The position numbers and the translations under genes are program-made. Below, in pieces: positions 5,819 to 11,201 of a stretch of 11,201 nucleotides of DNA. The notes beneath the pieces were generated by a model. The model had not been told where the DNA came from. It worked only from the letters and a program-made list of their open reading frames with translations, and made no database searches. How positions within the stretch are numbered: the first letter of the stretch is position 1; each line of letters opens with the position of its first letter. Source of the DNA: Spirochaetaceae bacterium (GTDB lineage Bacteria; Spirochaetota; Spirochaetia; Treponematales; Breznakiellaceae); contig JAITJK010000019.1 in NCBI GenBank assembly GCA_031278935.1, forward strand, positions 1 to 11,201, given 5' to 3'.

Positions 5819-5890
5819 GTGGATGTAGCTCAGTGGTAGAGTTCCAGATTGTGGATCTGGCTGTCGCGGGTTCAAACCCCGTCATCCACC
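5819..5890 (+). tRNA. tRNA-His (anticodon GUG)
   Basis: The cloverleaf is complete: acceptor GTGGATG (5819-5825) with CATCCAC (5883-5889), D stem GCTC/GAGT, anticodon stem CCAGA/TCTGG around the loop TTGTGGA with anticodon GTG at 5851-5853, a 5-nt variable region, and a T arm GCGGG-TTCAAAC-CCCGT. The base before the acceptor (5818) is G and position 73 (5890) is C, the G-1:C73 pair that identifies histidine tRNAs. CCA is not encoded. Confidence 0.95.
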
Positions 5891-5929
5891 CGTGTATGGA
5901 GGCGGTCTTATTGCTTAAATGAGGTGCCA

Positions 5930-7042
5930 ATGGTGCGTGAATTTGTCATAATGGCCACTCGATCCATGAAAGACTATGCGGCTCGAGTGGTTAGGCAGGT
6001 GACAAAGTTTCCGGACTTCGCAACCCTAGAAGGGTGTGATGCCGTGAAGGCCCTGCAAACCAACCGGTTCGCCGACGGGGAGATGGAGGTGGTGATTGAT
6101 ACCTCCATACGGGGTAAAGATGTGGTGCTCTTTACCAGTTGCGCCCATAATGAGGCGAATATCCCGGTGGAAGCGGCCAAGATCGAGGCCTATTTTGCGG
6201 TGGACGCTCTGAAACGTGGCCAGGCGTCCCGGATTATCCTTTTTGAACCCTTTGTATCCTGTTCCCGTTCGGATCGAACCTCCCGGCGTAGTTCTGTGGG
6301 TCTTTGGGTGCATTTCAAGACCCTGGTAAGCCTGGGGGCCCGGCATATCGTAACCTACCAGCTCCAATCGGACAAATCGAAATCCATCGTGGATCCCACC
6401 ATGTGCCTGGTCGATGATATTCCCGCACTGACCTTACTCAAGCGTTACCTGTGTGATGTATATATTCGGGATAGTAAGACCCTGGAGCAAGAGGTGCGTC
6501 CGCACTGGGCCTTTTGTTCGGTGGACGCGGGAGGGGAAAAGTTGGCCCGGGATTTTGCCAATTCCTTTGGGGCTCCCTTGGTGGTGGCTCATAAACAGCG
6601 GGATTATTCCCGAATGAACACCATTGAATCCATCAATATTCTTTCTGCAGAGCCTATTGAAGGGAAGGTCTTATGGATTGTGGATGATATGGTGGATACC
6701 GCAGGATCCGTAAGTAGTCTCATCGGAGCTTTAGTGCCCTTAAAACCCGCAGAGATTAACATCATCGCGGTACACGCTATTTTCTCTCCCCCGGCTTCGC
6801 AGCGCTTGAGCCAGCTTGCCGAACAGGGTCTGTTACGCCGCATCATCGTAACCGATACGGTGTACTGTCCCTATTCAAGCCCGGAAAAGATTCCGGGCCT
6901 TGAGGTGGTTCCTTCGACGGAGCTATCCGCCCAAATCATCCGGGCTATCGTCAGCAACCGTCCTATGAGTAATCTCTTACAGCCCTTTAGTGCGGAAACA
7001 TATCTACGTTCCCCCACCCTGTTTCATCACACAGAGCCCTGA
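5930..7042 (+). CDS. prs: Ribose-phosphate pyrophosphokinase (PRPP synthase), atypical long form
   Basis: The product should make PRPP from ribose-5-phosphate and ATP, the donor for pyrimidine, purine, histidine and NAD synthesis. The PRPP-binding loop VDDMVDTAGS is at 251-260, the N-terminal RFADGEMEV (46-54) matches the family's FxDGE element, and the region around 105-125 corresponds to the catalytic flexible loop. That loop reads SRSDRTSRR where classical enzymes have a YxRQDRK motif, and the protein has 370 residues instead of about 315, so it is a divergent subfamily. The start chosen is ATG 5930 after GAGGTG (5921-5926). That spacing is short (3 nt), so GTG 5933 or ATG 5951 are possible. 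The open frame reaching back into the tRNA is not coding. It lies 39 nt after tRNA-His. Confidence 0.88.
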   Translation: MVREFVIMATRSMKDYAARVVRQVTKFPDFATLEGCDAVKALQTNRFADGEMEVVIDTSIRGKDVVLFTSCAHNEANIPVEAAKIEAYFAVDALKRGQASRIILFEPFVSCSRSDRTSRRSSVGLWVHFKTLVSLGARHIVTYQLQSDKSKSIVDPTMCLVDDIPALTLLKRYLCDVYIRDSKTLEQEVRPHWAFCSVDAGGEKLARDFANSFGAPLVVAHKQRDYSRMNTIESINILSAEPIEGKVLWIVDDMVDTAGSVSSLIGALVPLKPAEINIIAVHAIFSPPASQRLSQLAEQGLLRRIIVTDTVYCPYSSPEKIPGLEVVPSTELSAQIIRAIVSNRPMSNLLQPFSAETYLRSPTLFHHTEP

Positions 7043-7100
7043 AAGTCCAAGGGCGTGGGGAGCGGGGCGCATAAACAATGCTAGTTAAGAAAGGTTTATT

Positions 7101-7459
7101 ATGACGAGATTTACACTGCCTCGGGATCTGTATCATGGCAAGGGGAGTCTGGAAGCGCTGAAAACCCTGAAGGGGAAAAAGGCGATGGTAGTAGTCGGCG
7201 GCGGAAGCATGAAACGCTACGGCTTTTTGGACAAGGTCCTAGGGTATTTGCAGTCAATGCAGCCCTGGATATTCCTGGGGGGATTAAAGACTACGAGAGA
7301 GGCATCATTGACGAAAAGGAATTCCTCGAAAAATTACCCAGAGTCGCAGAATATGCCGTAGGAGACGCCTGTACCGGTTCAAATCCTCGGAAGATTACAC
7401 CTTCGGAAATGGAGCAATTACTGCGCTGTTGCTTCTATGATACCGAAGTGGATTTCTGA
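7101..7459 (+). pseudogene. Iron-containing alcohol dehydrogenase, internally deleted and frame-shifted
   Basis: The first roughly 50 codons from ATG 7101 (behind GAAAGG, 6-nt spacing) encode the N-terminal Rossmann part of group-III Fe-ADH: FTLPRDLYHGKGSLEALK, then the nucleotide loop VVVGGGSMKRYGFLDKV. At about 7247-7255 the homology jumps, in a different frame, to the C-terminus of the same family: NAALDIPGGIKDYERG, then GDACTGSNPR and ITPSEMEQLLRCCFYDTEVDF, ending at TGA 7457-7459. Members of the family are about 380-390 residues, so roughly 270 central residues, including the iron-ligand His residues, are missing. The remaining in-frame 86-codon ORF (7101-7361) is nonsense after the junction. 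This is a single deletion event, not gradual decay, because both ends are otherwise intact. Confidence 0.85.
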
Positions 7460-7501
7460 GCCCTGGTAGAAAAAGCGGGTCAAGACCATGAAAAAAGAGC
7501 C

Positions 7502-7951
7502 TTAAAAGCATTTTCTTGAATCTAGTAAGAGGGTAACCGGACCGTCATTAGTGGAGCGGACGGCCATGTGGGTCTGAAACACCCCGCTTGCACAGGTAAG
7601 CCCCGACTCCCGGAGCCGCCCCATAAGATATTCGTATAAATCCCTCGCGCGCCCCGGTTCTGCGGCCTCCGAATAGGAGGGCCGTCGGCCTTTGCGGGCG
7701 TCCCCTAAGAGGGTGAACTGGGACACTAAGAGGAGGCTTCCCCCCGCCTCCCGCACCGAATGGTTCATCTTTCCCTGGGTATCTTCAAAAACGCGGAGGC
7801 CCACAATCTTCTCGGCCAAATAACGGGCATCGACCTCCGTATCCCCCTGAGCCACCCCCAGGTATATAAGTAGCCCTAGGCCGATGTTTCCCTGGAGGAC
7901 GCCTTCCACCGAAACCGACGCCTCCTTAACGCGCTGTACCACCGCTCTCAT
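7502..7951 (-). CDS. dtd: D-aminoacyl-tRNA deacylase
   Basis: Dtd hydrolyses D-amino acids (and glycine from mischarged tRNA-Ala) off tRNA in the cytoplasm. The 149-residue product has the family length. It starts MRAVVQRVKEASVSVEG and contains SQFTLLGD at 77-84 with the conserved SQFT, and the cross-subunit C-terminal motif NDGPVT at 135-140. The active-site elements are therefore intact. The ATG at 7949-7951 overlaps the TGA of the TPR gene by ATGA, so it is the last gene of an rpe-TPR-dtd unit. It converges with the Fe-ADH pseudogene across a 42-nt gap that shows no clear terminator. Confidence 0.95.
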   Translation of the reverse strand: MRAVVQRVKEASVSVEGVLQGNIGLGLLIYLGVAQGDTEVDARYLAEKIVGLRVFEDTQGKMNHSVREAGGSLLLVSQFTLLGDARKGRRPSYSEAAEPGRARDLYEYLMGRLRESGLTCASGVFQTHMAVRSTNDGPVTLLLDSRKCF

Positions 7952-9084
7952 TTCTCCCCCCGCAAAAGCACCCCCGCTTGGTGAAGGCCCACCCCTTCAA
8001 GGAAAATGTCCTGCCCTTTCTCGGTGGTGCGCGGGAGGATCCGCCCTAACACTTCCAAAGGCCGTTCAGGATTCACGGAAACCGCGAAGTTAAAGGTTAC
8101 CGGCACAATACCTTCCAAGGTGCTGCGCGTGTCGTAGCCGACGAGCAGATTAAAGGACGTGGCGTTCTGAAGAACTTCGAGATTCGTAGCCATACCCCGC
8201 CATATCACATGACAATCCCGGTATAACACCGGGTCCTCATACACCTCTCCATAGGTAAACCGGTCTTTTAGGGTGTCAAACCCTGGCGCTTCCATGTAGG
8301 ATATGAGCAGTCGGGACTTGTTTTTAATGGTATCCGACGCGTTGGATTCGAGAATGCGGTTTAAGGCCACTTTAGCCGCCTCGTCCCGGTAGTTGTTGAA
8401 CAGGTTCCGGGCCTTTTCGTAAGTGTCAAAGACCTGGTTCCGCGTCAAAATATAGCGGTAGCTGCCTCCGACCTGTACCGGCTCCTCTCGTTCCGTGGGT
8501 TCTAAGGCGCTGGACATAAGGCCCTCCCGTTCGGTTTTAGGAAAAAACGTACGGACCGGAATCCTTAGACCCTTCACTCGGAGGAAGACTCCCCCTCCTA
8601 TAAGGAGGCCCACGAGTAGCCCCCCCAGGAGGATCACCAGCCCCCTCTTACTAGGGGGGGCGGGGGGGGGCGGGGGGAAGAGTTTTTTAATGCTCCCCGA
8701 GGCAATCCAGGCGGAAAGGTCTTCGGTTCCTGAGTATTTGCGGATTACTTTGAGGGCCCGGTGGGCGATTTTATTTCGCTCCTCTTGTTCTTGGACTTCC
8801 AGGTAGAAATCTACCGCCCGATCGGTCTCACCCCGGCGCAGGTACAGCACCGCCAGGCCCAACAACACTGCAGGTTCCCGCATTTTTATGTCCCGGGCAA
8901 GTTTAAAATAGGTGAAAGCCAAGTTAAAGACCCCAGTATGCAAATAGGCTAGGGCCAGCATATAGTAATAGATGAACATACCCCGGTACCGGTTTACCTC
9001 AGGCTCGAGGATTTTGATGGCTCTATCGTAATTTCTCCGCCGTAACAAACGGACTGCCTTGGTTAGGATAGGATCCAGCTTCAT
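7948..9084 (-). CDS. TPR-repeat, single-pass membrane protein of unknown function
   Basis: The 378-residue product has three layers. First comes an N-terminal tetratricopeptide-like domain with about three helix pairs (about 5-38, 39-72 and 73-106, for example YYMLALAYLHTGVFNLAFTY). A proline run (PPPPPAPP, 137-144) is followed by one strongly hydrophobic helix at about 149-169 preceded by Lys-Arg. A long C-terminal domain (about 175-378) would be outside the membrane if the basic flank stays inside. The N-terminal TPRs would then be cytoplasmic and the C-terminal domain periplasmic. The proline run is encoded by three G tracts on the plus strand (listed separately). The start at 9084 has only a weak ribosome-binding site (GGTGGA about 13 nt upstream). 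It lies 46 nt after rpe and overlaps dtd by 4 nt. Spirochaete TPR proteins of similar layout exist, but I know no function. Confidence 0.8.
   Translation of the reverse strand: MKLDPILTKAVRLLRRRNYDRAIKILEPEVNRYRGMFIYYYMLALAYLHTGVFNLAFTYFKLARDIKMREPAVLLGLAVLYLRRGETDRAVDFYLEVQEQEERNKIAHRALKVIRKYSGTEDLSAWIASGSIKKLFPPPPPAPPSKRGLVILLGGLLVGLLIGGGVFLRVKGLRIPVRTFFPKTEREGLMSSALEPTEREEPVQVGGSYRYILTRNQVFDTYEKARNLFNNYRDEAAKVALNRILESNASDTIKNKSRLLISYMEAPGFDTLKDRFTYGEVYEDPVLYRDCHVIWRGMATNLEVLQNATSFNLLVGYDTRSTLEGIVPVTFNFAVSVNPERPLEVLGRILPRTTEKGQDIFLEGVGLHQAGVLLRGEK
8654..8677. repeat. Triple G-tract (G7-C-G9-C-G6) inside the TPR gene
   Basis: The plus strand reads seven, nine and six G residues separated by single C bases. 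On the coding strand this is a C-rich run encoding the proline/alanine linker at residues 137-144, just before the transmembrane helix. Such homopolymers are prone to slipped-strand indels, and three or more G runs can form a G-quadruplex on the non-coding strand. In this copy the frame is intact. Confidence 0.85.
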
Positions 9085-9130
9085 TGATTACCGTATATCC
9101 ACCGGTGATTCCCCGGACGCGTACTCACGC

Positions 9131-9799
9131 TTACAGGCCTTTTAAGTGCCGGACAAACACCGCCTTATCCGGGGCCTTAAAAAAAGCGGATCCCGCCACT
9201 AAAATATCCGCCCCAGCCTCCCGGACAAGAGCCGCAGTAGACTCGTTAATCCCCCCGTCCACGGAGATGACATAGCCGTAACGCCGCTCTTCCCGGAGCC
9301 GGGCGAGTTTTTGTATCTTCTCAAGACAACCTGGGATGAGTTCTTGACCGCCGAATCCCGGATCCACGGTCATCACCAACACCAGGTCCGCGAAAGGAAG
9401 CAGTTCTTCTAGGGCGGATACGGGCGTCGAGGGAACCAGGCTGATTCCCGCCTTTTTTCCCCAGGAACGGATACGCATAAGCAGCCTATGGGAATGGACC
9501 AGAGCTTCCGCATGAAAGGTGATATAATCCGCCCCGGCCTTGGCAAAGGCTTCGGCGAGGTTTTCAGGTTCATAAGCCATGAGGTGTACGTCAAAAACCG
9601 CAGGGCTTTGAGGCCGCAAATCCGCCACCAACTTCGGGCCAAAAGTAAGATTGGGTACAAATTTGCCGTCCATCACATCCAAATGCACCCATTCCGCCCC
9701 GGCGGCCCCAATGGCCGCCACTGCCGAAGCGAAATGGGAAAAATCCGCAGACAATACTGACGGGGCAATACGGGGATGATTCATAATGGCTTTAATCAT
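9131..9799 (-). CDS. rpe: Ribulose-phosphate 3-epimerase
   Basis: The product interconverts ribulose-5-phosphate and xylulose-5-phosphate in the pentose-phosphate pathway. It is a 222-residue TIM barrel, the normal length, opening IAPSVLSADF (11-20). The metal/catalytic residues are in place: His39 and Asp41 in HLDVMDGKFVPNLTFG (39-54), His72 in DVHLM, VMTVDPGFGGQ at 142-152, and Asp181 in SVDGGIN (179-185). The start at 9799 (MIKAIMNHPR) follows GGGGGGA (9810-9816) at 10 nt. A second ATG at 9784 is possible but has no ribosome-binding site. The frame is open another 139 codons upstream, antiparallel to nothing but out of frame through the ppdK 3' end. That part lacks homology and is rejected. 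Confidence 0.95.
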   Translation of the reverse strand: MIKAIMNHPRIAPSVLSADFSHFASAVAAIGAAGAEWVHLDVMDGKFVPNLTFGPKLVADLRPQSPAVFDVHLMAYEPENLAEAFAKAGADYITFHAEALVHSHRLLMRIRSWGKKAGISLVPSTPVSALEELLPFADLVLVMTVDPGFGGQELIPGCLEKIQKLARLREERRYGYVISVDGGINESTAALVREAGADILVAGSAFFKAPDKAVFVRHLKGL

Positions 9800-9827
9800 A
9801 CTCGCAGAATCCCCCCGTGTAAAGCTA

Positions 9828-9871
9828 GGCCCTCCACGGAAGCGCACGGTTTCGCGCCTCCCCAGAGGGCC
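9828..9871 (-). terminator. Large stem-loop between ppdK and rpe (leader structure or terminator without a T tract)
   Basis: GGCCCTC (9828-9834) pairs with GAGGGCC (9865-9871). After a 3x3 internal loop (CAC/CCA), GGAAGCGC (9838-9845) pairs with GCGCCTCC (9854-9861) with one mismatch, around an 8-nt loop. CTAG near 9825-9828 and CTAG at 9876-9879 could extend the base. On the transcribed strand only TAGCTTTA follows, so it is a poor intrinsic terminator. It ends 28 nt before the rpe ATG and may be an rpe leader structure or mRNA-stability hairpin. Confidence 0.5.
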
Positions 9872-9927
9872 CTGCCTAGACCTGCCCCCCGCACCGCTCT
9901 GCGTCTCGGAGGGATTTTTAAGGAAGA

Positions 9928-11201
9928 TTACTTGCTGCGGGGTTTTCTTCCCCGTTTTGCCGGAGTCGTGGCTTTCCCCGACGCAGCGGGTTTTGTCGCC
10001 GCCGCAGCGCTTCCCCGACGCGGCGTCCGGCTCGCAGCGGTAGAACGGGCTGGAGTTTCCGTAAGGGCTGCAGGATTCTTGGGAGGCCGACCCCGACCTC
10101 GTTTCACCGGAACTAAGGCCGCAGCGTTCCGCAAGACCGCCTGGGCGCCTGCCAACCGGGCCAAAGGCACCCGGTAGGGAGAGCAGGAAACGTAACTCAA
10201 GCCTGAACGGTAACAAAAATCAATGGTTGCCGCATCTCCGCCGTGTTCGCCGCAGATGCCGATCTTCAGGTGTTCGTTGATAGAGCGGCCTTTTTCCACA
10301 GCCCCGGTAATGAGCAGTCCTACACCGGCTTCGTCAATGGATTTGAAGGGATCCTCCGGGAGCAGTCCTTTTTCCAGATACGCCGGTAGGAAAGACGCCA
10401 CATCGTCCCGGCTAAAGGCAAAGGTCATTTGGGTGAGATCGTTGGTGCCGAAGCTGAAGAAGTCCGCATAGGCTGCGATCTTATCCGTCCGGAGGGCCGC
10501 CCGGGGTACCTCGATCATGGTACCGATTTTCACCGGCACCTCCACTCCCGCTTGACGGAAGACCGCCTGGAGAATTTTCTCTATCCGGGGACGGAGCAGG
10601 ACCAGTTCCTTTTCATCGCACACAATGGGGATCATAATCTCCGGGGAGAGGGGTATATCTTCGCGGATACAGTCCACCGCTGCCAGGGCAATGGCCTCCA
10701 CCTGCATATCGTAGATTTCCGGGTAGCTTACAGCCAAACGACAGCCTCGGTGTCCCAGCATGGGATTGGCTTCCTTGAGCCGCTCAATTTTGGGCTCTAA
10801 TTTTTTCACCGGTACCCCGAGGTAATCCGCAAGCTCCTTGATCTCTTCTTTCGTATGAGGCACGAATTCATGTAGTGGCGGGTCCAAAAGCCGGATCGTT
10901 ACAGGACGGCCTTCCATGGCCTTGAATATCCCGAAAAAGTCCCGCTGCTGGAGGGGCAGAATCTGTCGCAGGGCGTCTTGCCGTTCTTGGGGGGTATCCG
11001 CTACAATCATAGAACGAAAATGGGTCAGCTTGTCCTTCTCAAAGAACATATGTTCTGTGCGGCAAAGCCCCACTCCCTGAGCGCCAAACTCAAAGGCCCG
11101 CTGGGCGTCCTCGCCCTGATCCGCATTGGTCCGGACCTCAAAGCCTTTGATTTTTCCCCTGACCGAGGCGGCGCGAATGTCGTCGCACCACTGCAAAAAG
11201 G
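9928..11201 (-). CDS. ppdK: Pyruvate, phosphate dikinase (C-terminal about 424 residues, gene runs off the right edge) with a basic C-terminal tail
   Basis: PPDK interconverts pyruvate + ATP + Pi and PEP + AMP + PPi. The visible part is the PEP/pyruvate-binding TIM barrel. Counting from the TTG codon at 11196 (internal, the frame continues to the right edge), it has GLCRTEHMFF at 43-52, IRLLDPPLHEF at 101-111, GHRGCRL at 148-154, GTMIEVPRAAL at 225-235, FSFGTNDLTQMTF at 247-259 and the catalytic GICGEHGGD with Cys315. The normal family end is around residue 357 (SCSPYRVPLARLAGAQAVLRN). Instead of stopping, the frame continues about 65 residues in a Lys/Arg/Ala/Pro-rich tail containing KRGRGRPPK (nt 10078-10104) and KRGRKPR (9937-9957). 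Codon usage in the tail resembles the rest of the gene, and the TAA is at 9928-9930. The family call is very secure. The role of the tail is unknown. Confidence 0.95.
   Translation of the reverse strand, partial: FLQWCDDIRAASVRGKIKGFEVRTNADQGEDAQRAFEFGAQGVGLCRTEHMFFEKDKLTHFRSMIVADTPQERQDALRQILPLQQRDFFGIFKAMEGRPVTIRLLDPPLHEFVPHTKEEIKELADYLGVPVKKLEPKIERLKEANPMLGHRGCRLAVSYPEIYDMQVEAIALAAVDCIREDIPLSPEIMIPIVCDEKELVLLRPRIEKILQAVFRQAGVEVPVKIGTMIEVPRAALRTDKIAAYADFFSFGTNDLTQMTFAFSRDDVASFLPAYLEKGLLPEDPFKSIDEAGVGLLITGAVEKGRSINEHLKIGICGEHGGDAATIDFCYRSGLSYVSCSPYRVPLARLAGAQAVLRNAAALVPVKRGRGRPPKNPAALTETPARSTAASRTPRRGSAAAATKPAASGKATTPAKRGRKPRSK

Noticed and set aside
5896..5922. 8-codon upstream ORF (ATG...TGA) before prs
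   Set aside because: It has no ribosome-binding site and no regulatory residues (no His or Trp run). Kept only as a remark.
5849..5929. N-terminal extension of prs into tRNA-His
   Set aside because: It would be encoded by the tRNA itself. The family N-terminus begins after 5930.
7460..7501. Bidirectional terminator between the Fe-ADH pseudogene and dtd
   Set aside because: Only A-rich runs are visible in the 42-nt gap. I could not find a convincing stem followed by a T tract.
9800..10216. 139-codon N-terminal extension of rpe
   Set aside because: It overlaps the ppdK 3' end in another frame, has a Gly/Arg/Ser-rich artefact composition, and rpe has its normal length without it.
1..11201. 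CRISPR array, prophage, insertion sequence or toxin-antitoxin locus
   Set aside because: There are no regularly spaced repeats, transposase or integrase motifs, or terminal direct repeats. The only mobile-like element is the short palindrome at 1859-1973.

Overview
The window looks like a GC-rich bacterial chromosome segment, most likely from a spirochaete of the Treponema/Breznakiella group. The basis is the type-2 pyrF with pyrK and type-1B pyrD, a divergent long-form PRPP synthase, a PTS-independent glycolytic gene set (PPDK, Fe-ADH remnant), and a TPR protein followed by one membrane anchor. I judged this by recognising protein families without a database search, so the lineage is an inference. 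No plasmid, phage, IS or CRISPR hallmark is visible.

Layout. (1) 1-1776, minus: the first 592 codons of mutS2, running off the left edge, with a plausible sigma-70 promoter behind it. (2) 1838-3049: a gene-poor island. It holds an imperfect palindromic repeat of the 'TCATTGCGAG / GAAGCAATC' kind (1859-1973), a G-tract-rich stretch, and a series of very small or damaged minus-strand reading frames. Two of these have excellent Shine-Dalgarno sites (AAGGAGG) but a frameshift or a non-AUG start. DNA at about 2455-2800 is clearly AT-richer than its surroundings. (3) 3050-5710, plus: a tight pyrimidine operon pyrF-pyrK-pyrD with overlapping stop/start codons. It is driven by a near-consensus promoter placed so close to the pyrF ATG that the mRNA should be leaderless. 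(4) 5729-7042, plus: a promoter, an unusual interleaved stem structure, tRNA-His(GUG), then an atypical ribose-phosphate pyrophosphokinase. (5) 7101-7459, plus: an iron-alcohol-dehydrogenase pseudogene reduced to its N- and C-terminal ends. (6) 7502-11201, minus: ppdK (partial, 3' end) - hairpin - rpe - TPR/membrane protein - dtd, all codirectional. The TPR gene stop overlaps the dtd start.

How the genes connect. PRPP made by the prs product feeds UMP synthesis through orotate phosphoribosyltransferase (not in this window) and then PyrF. PyrK and PyrD form the NAD-linked dihydroorotate dehydrogenase of an anaerobe-type pathway. Rpe links the pentose-phosphate pathway, the source of ribose-5-phosphate for PRPP, to glycolysis, and PPDK handles the pyruvate/PEP step. 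Dtd is a translation proofreading enzyme.

Main points of interest: a roughly 65-residue basic tail on PPDK carrying an AT-hook-like motif; three long G tracts in the middle of the TPR membrane-protein gene, a potential slip/phase-variation site; a leaderless pyrF; an A-B-A'-B' stem arrangement in front of tRNA-His; and a decaying cassette of tiny hydrophobic peptides upstream of mutS2.
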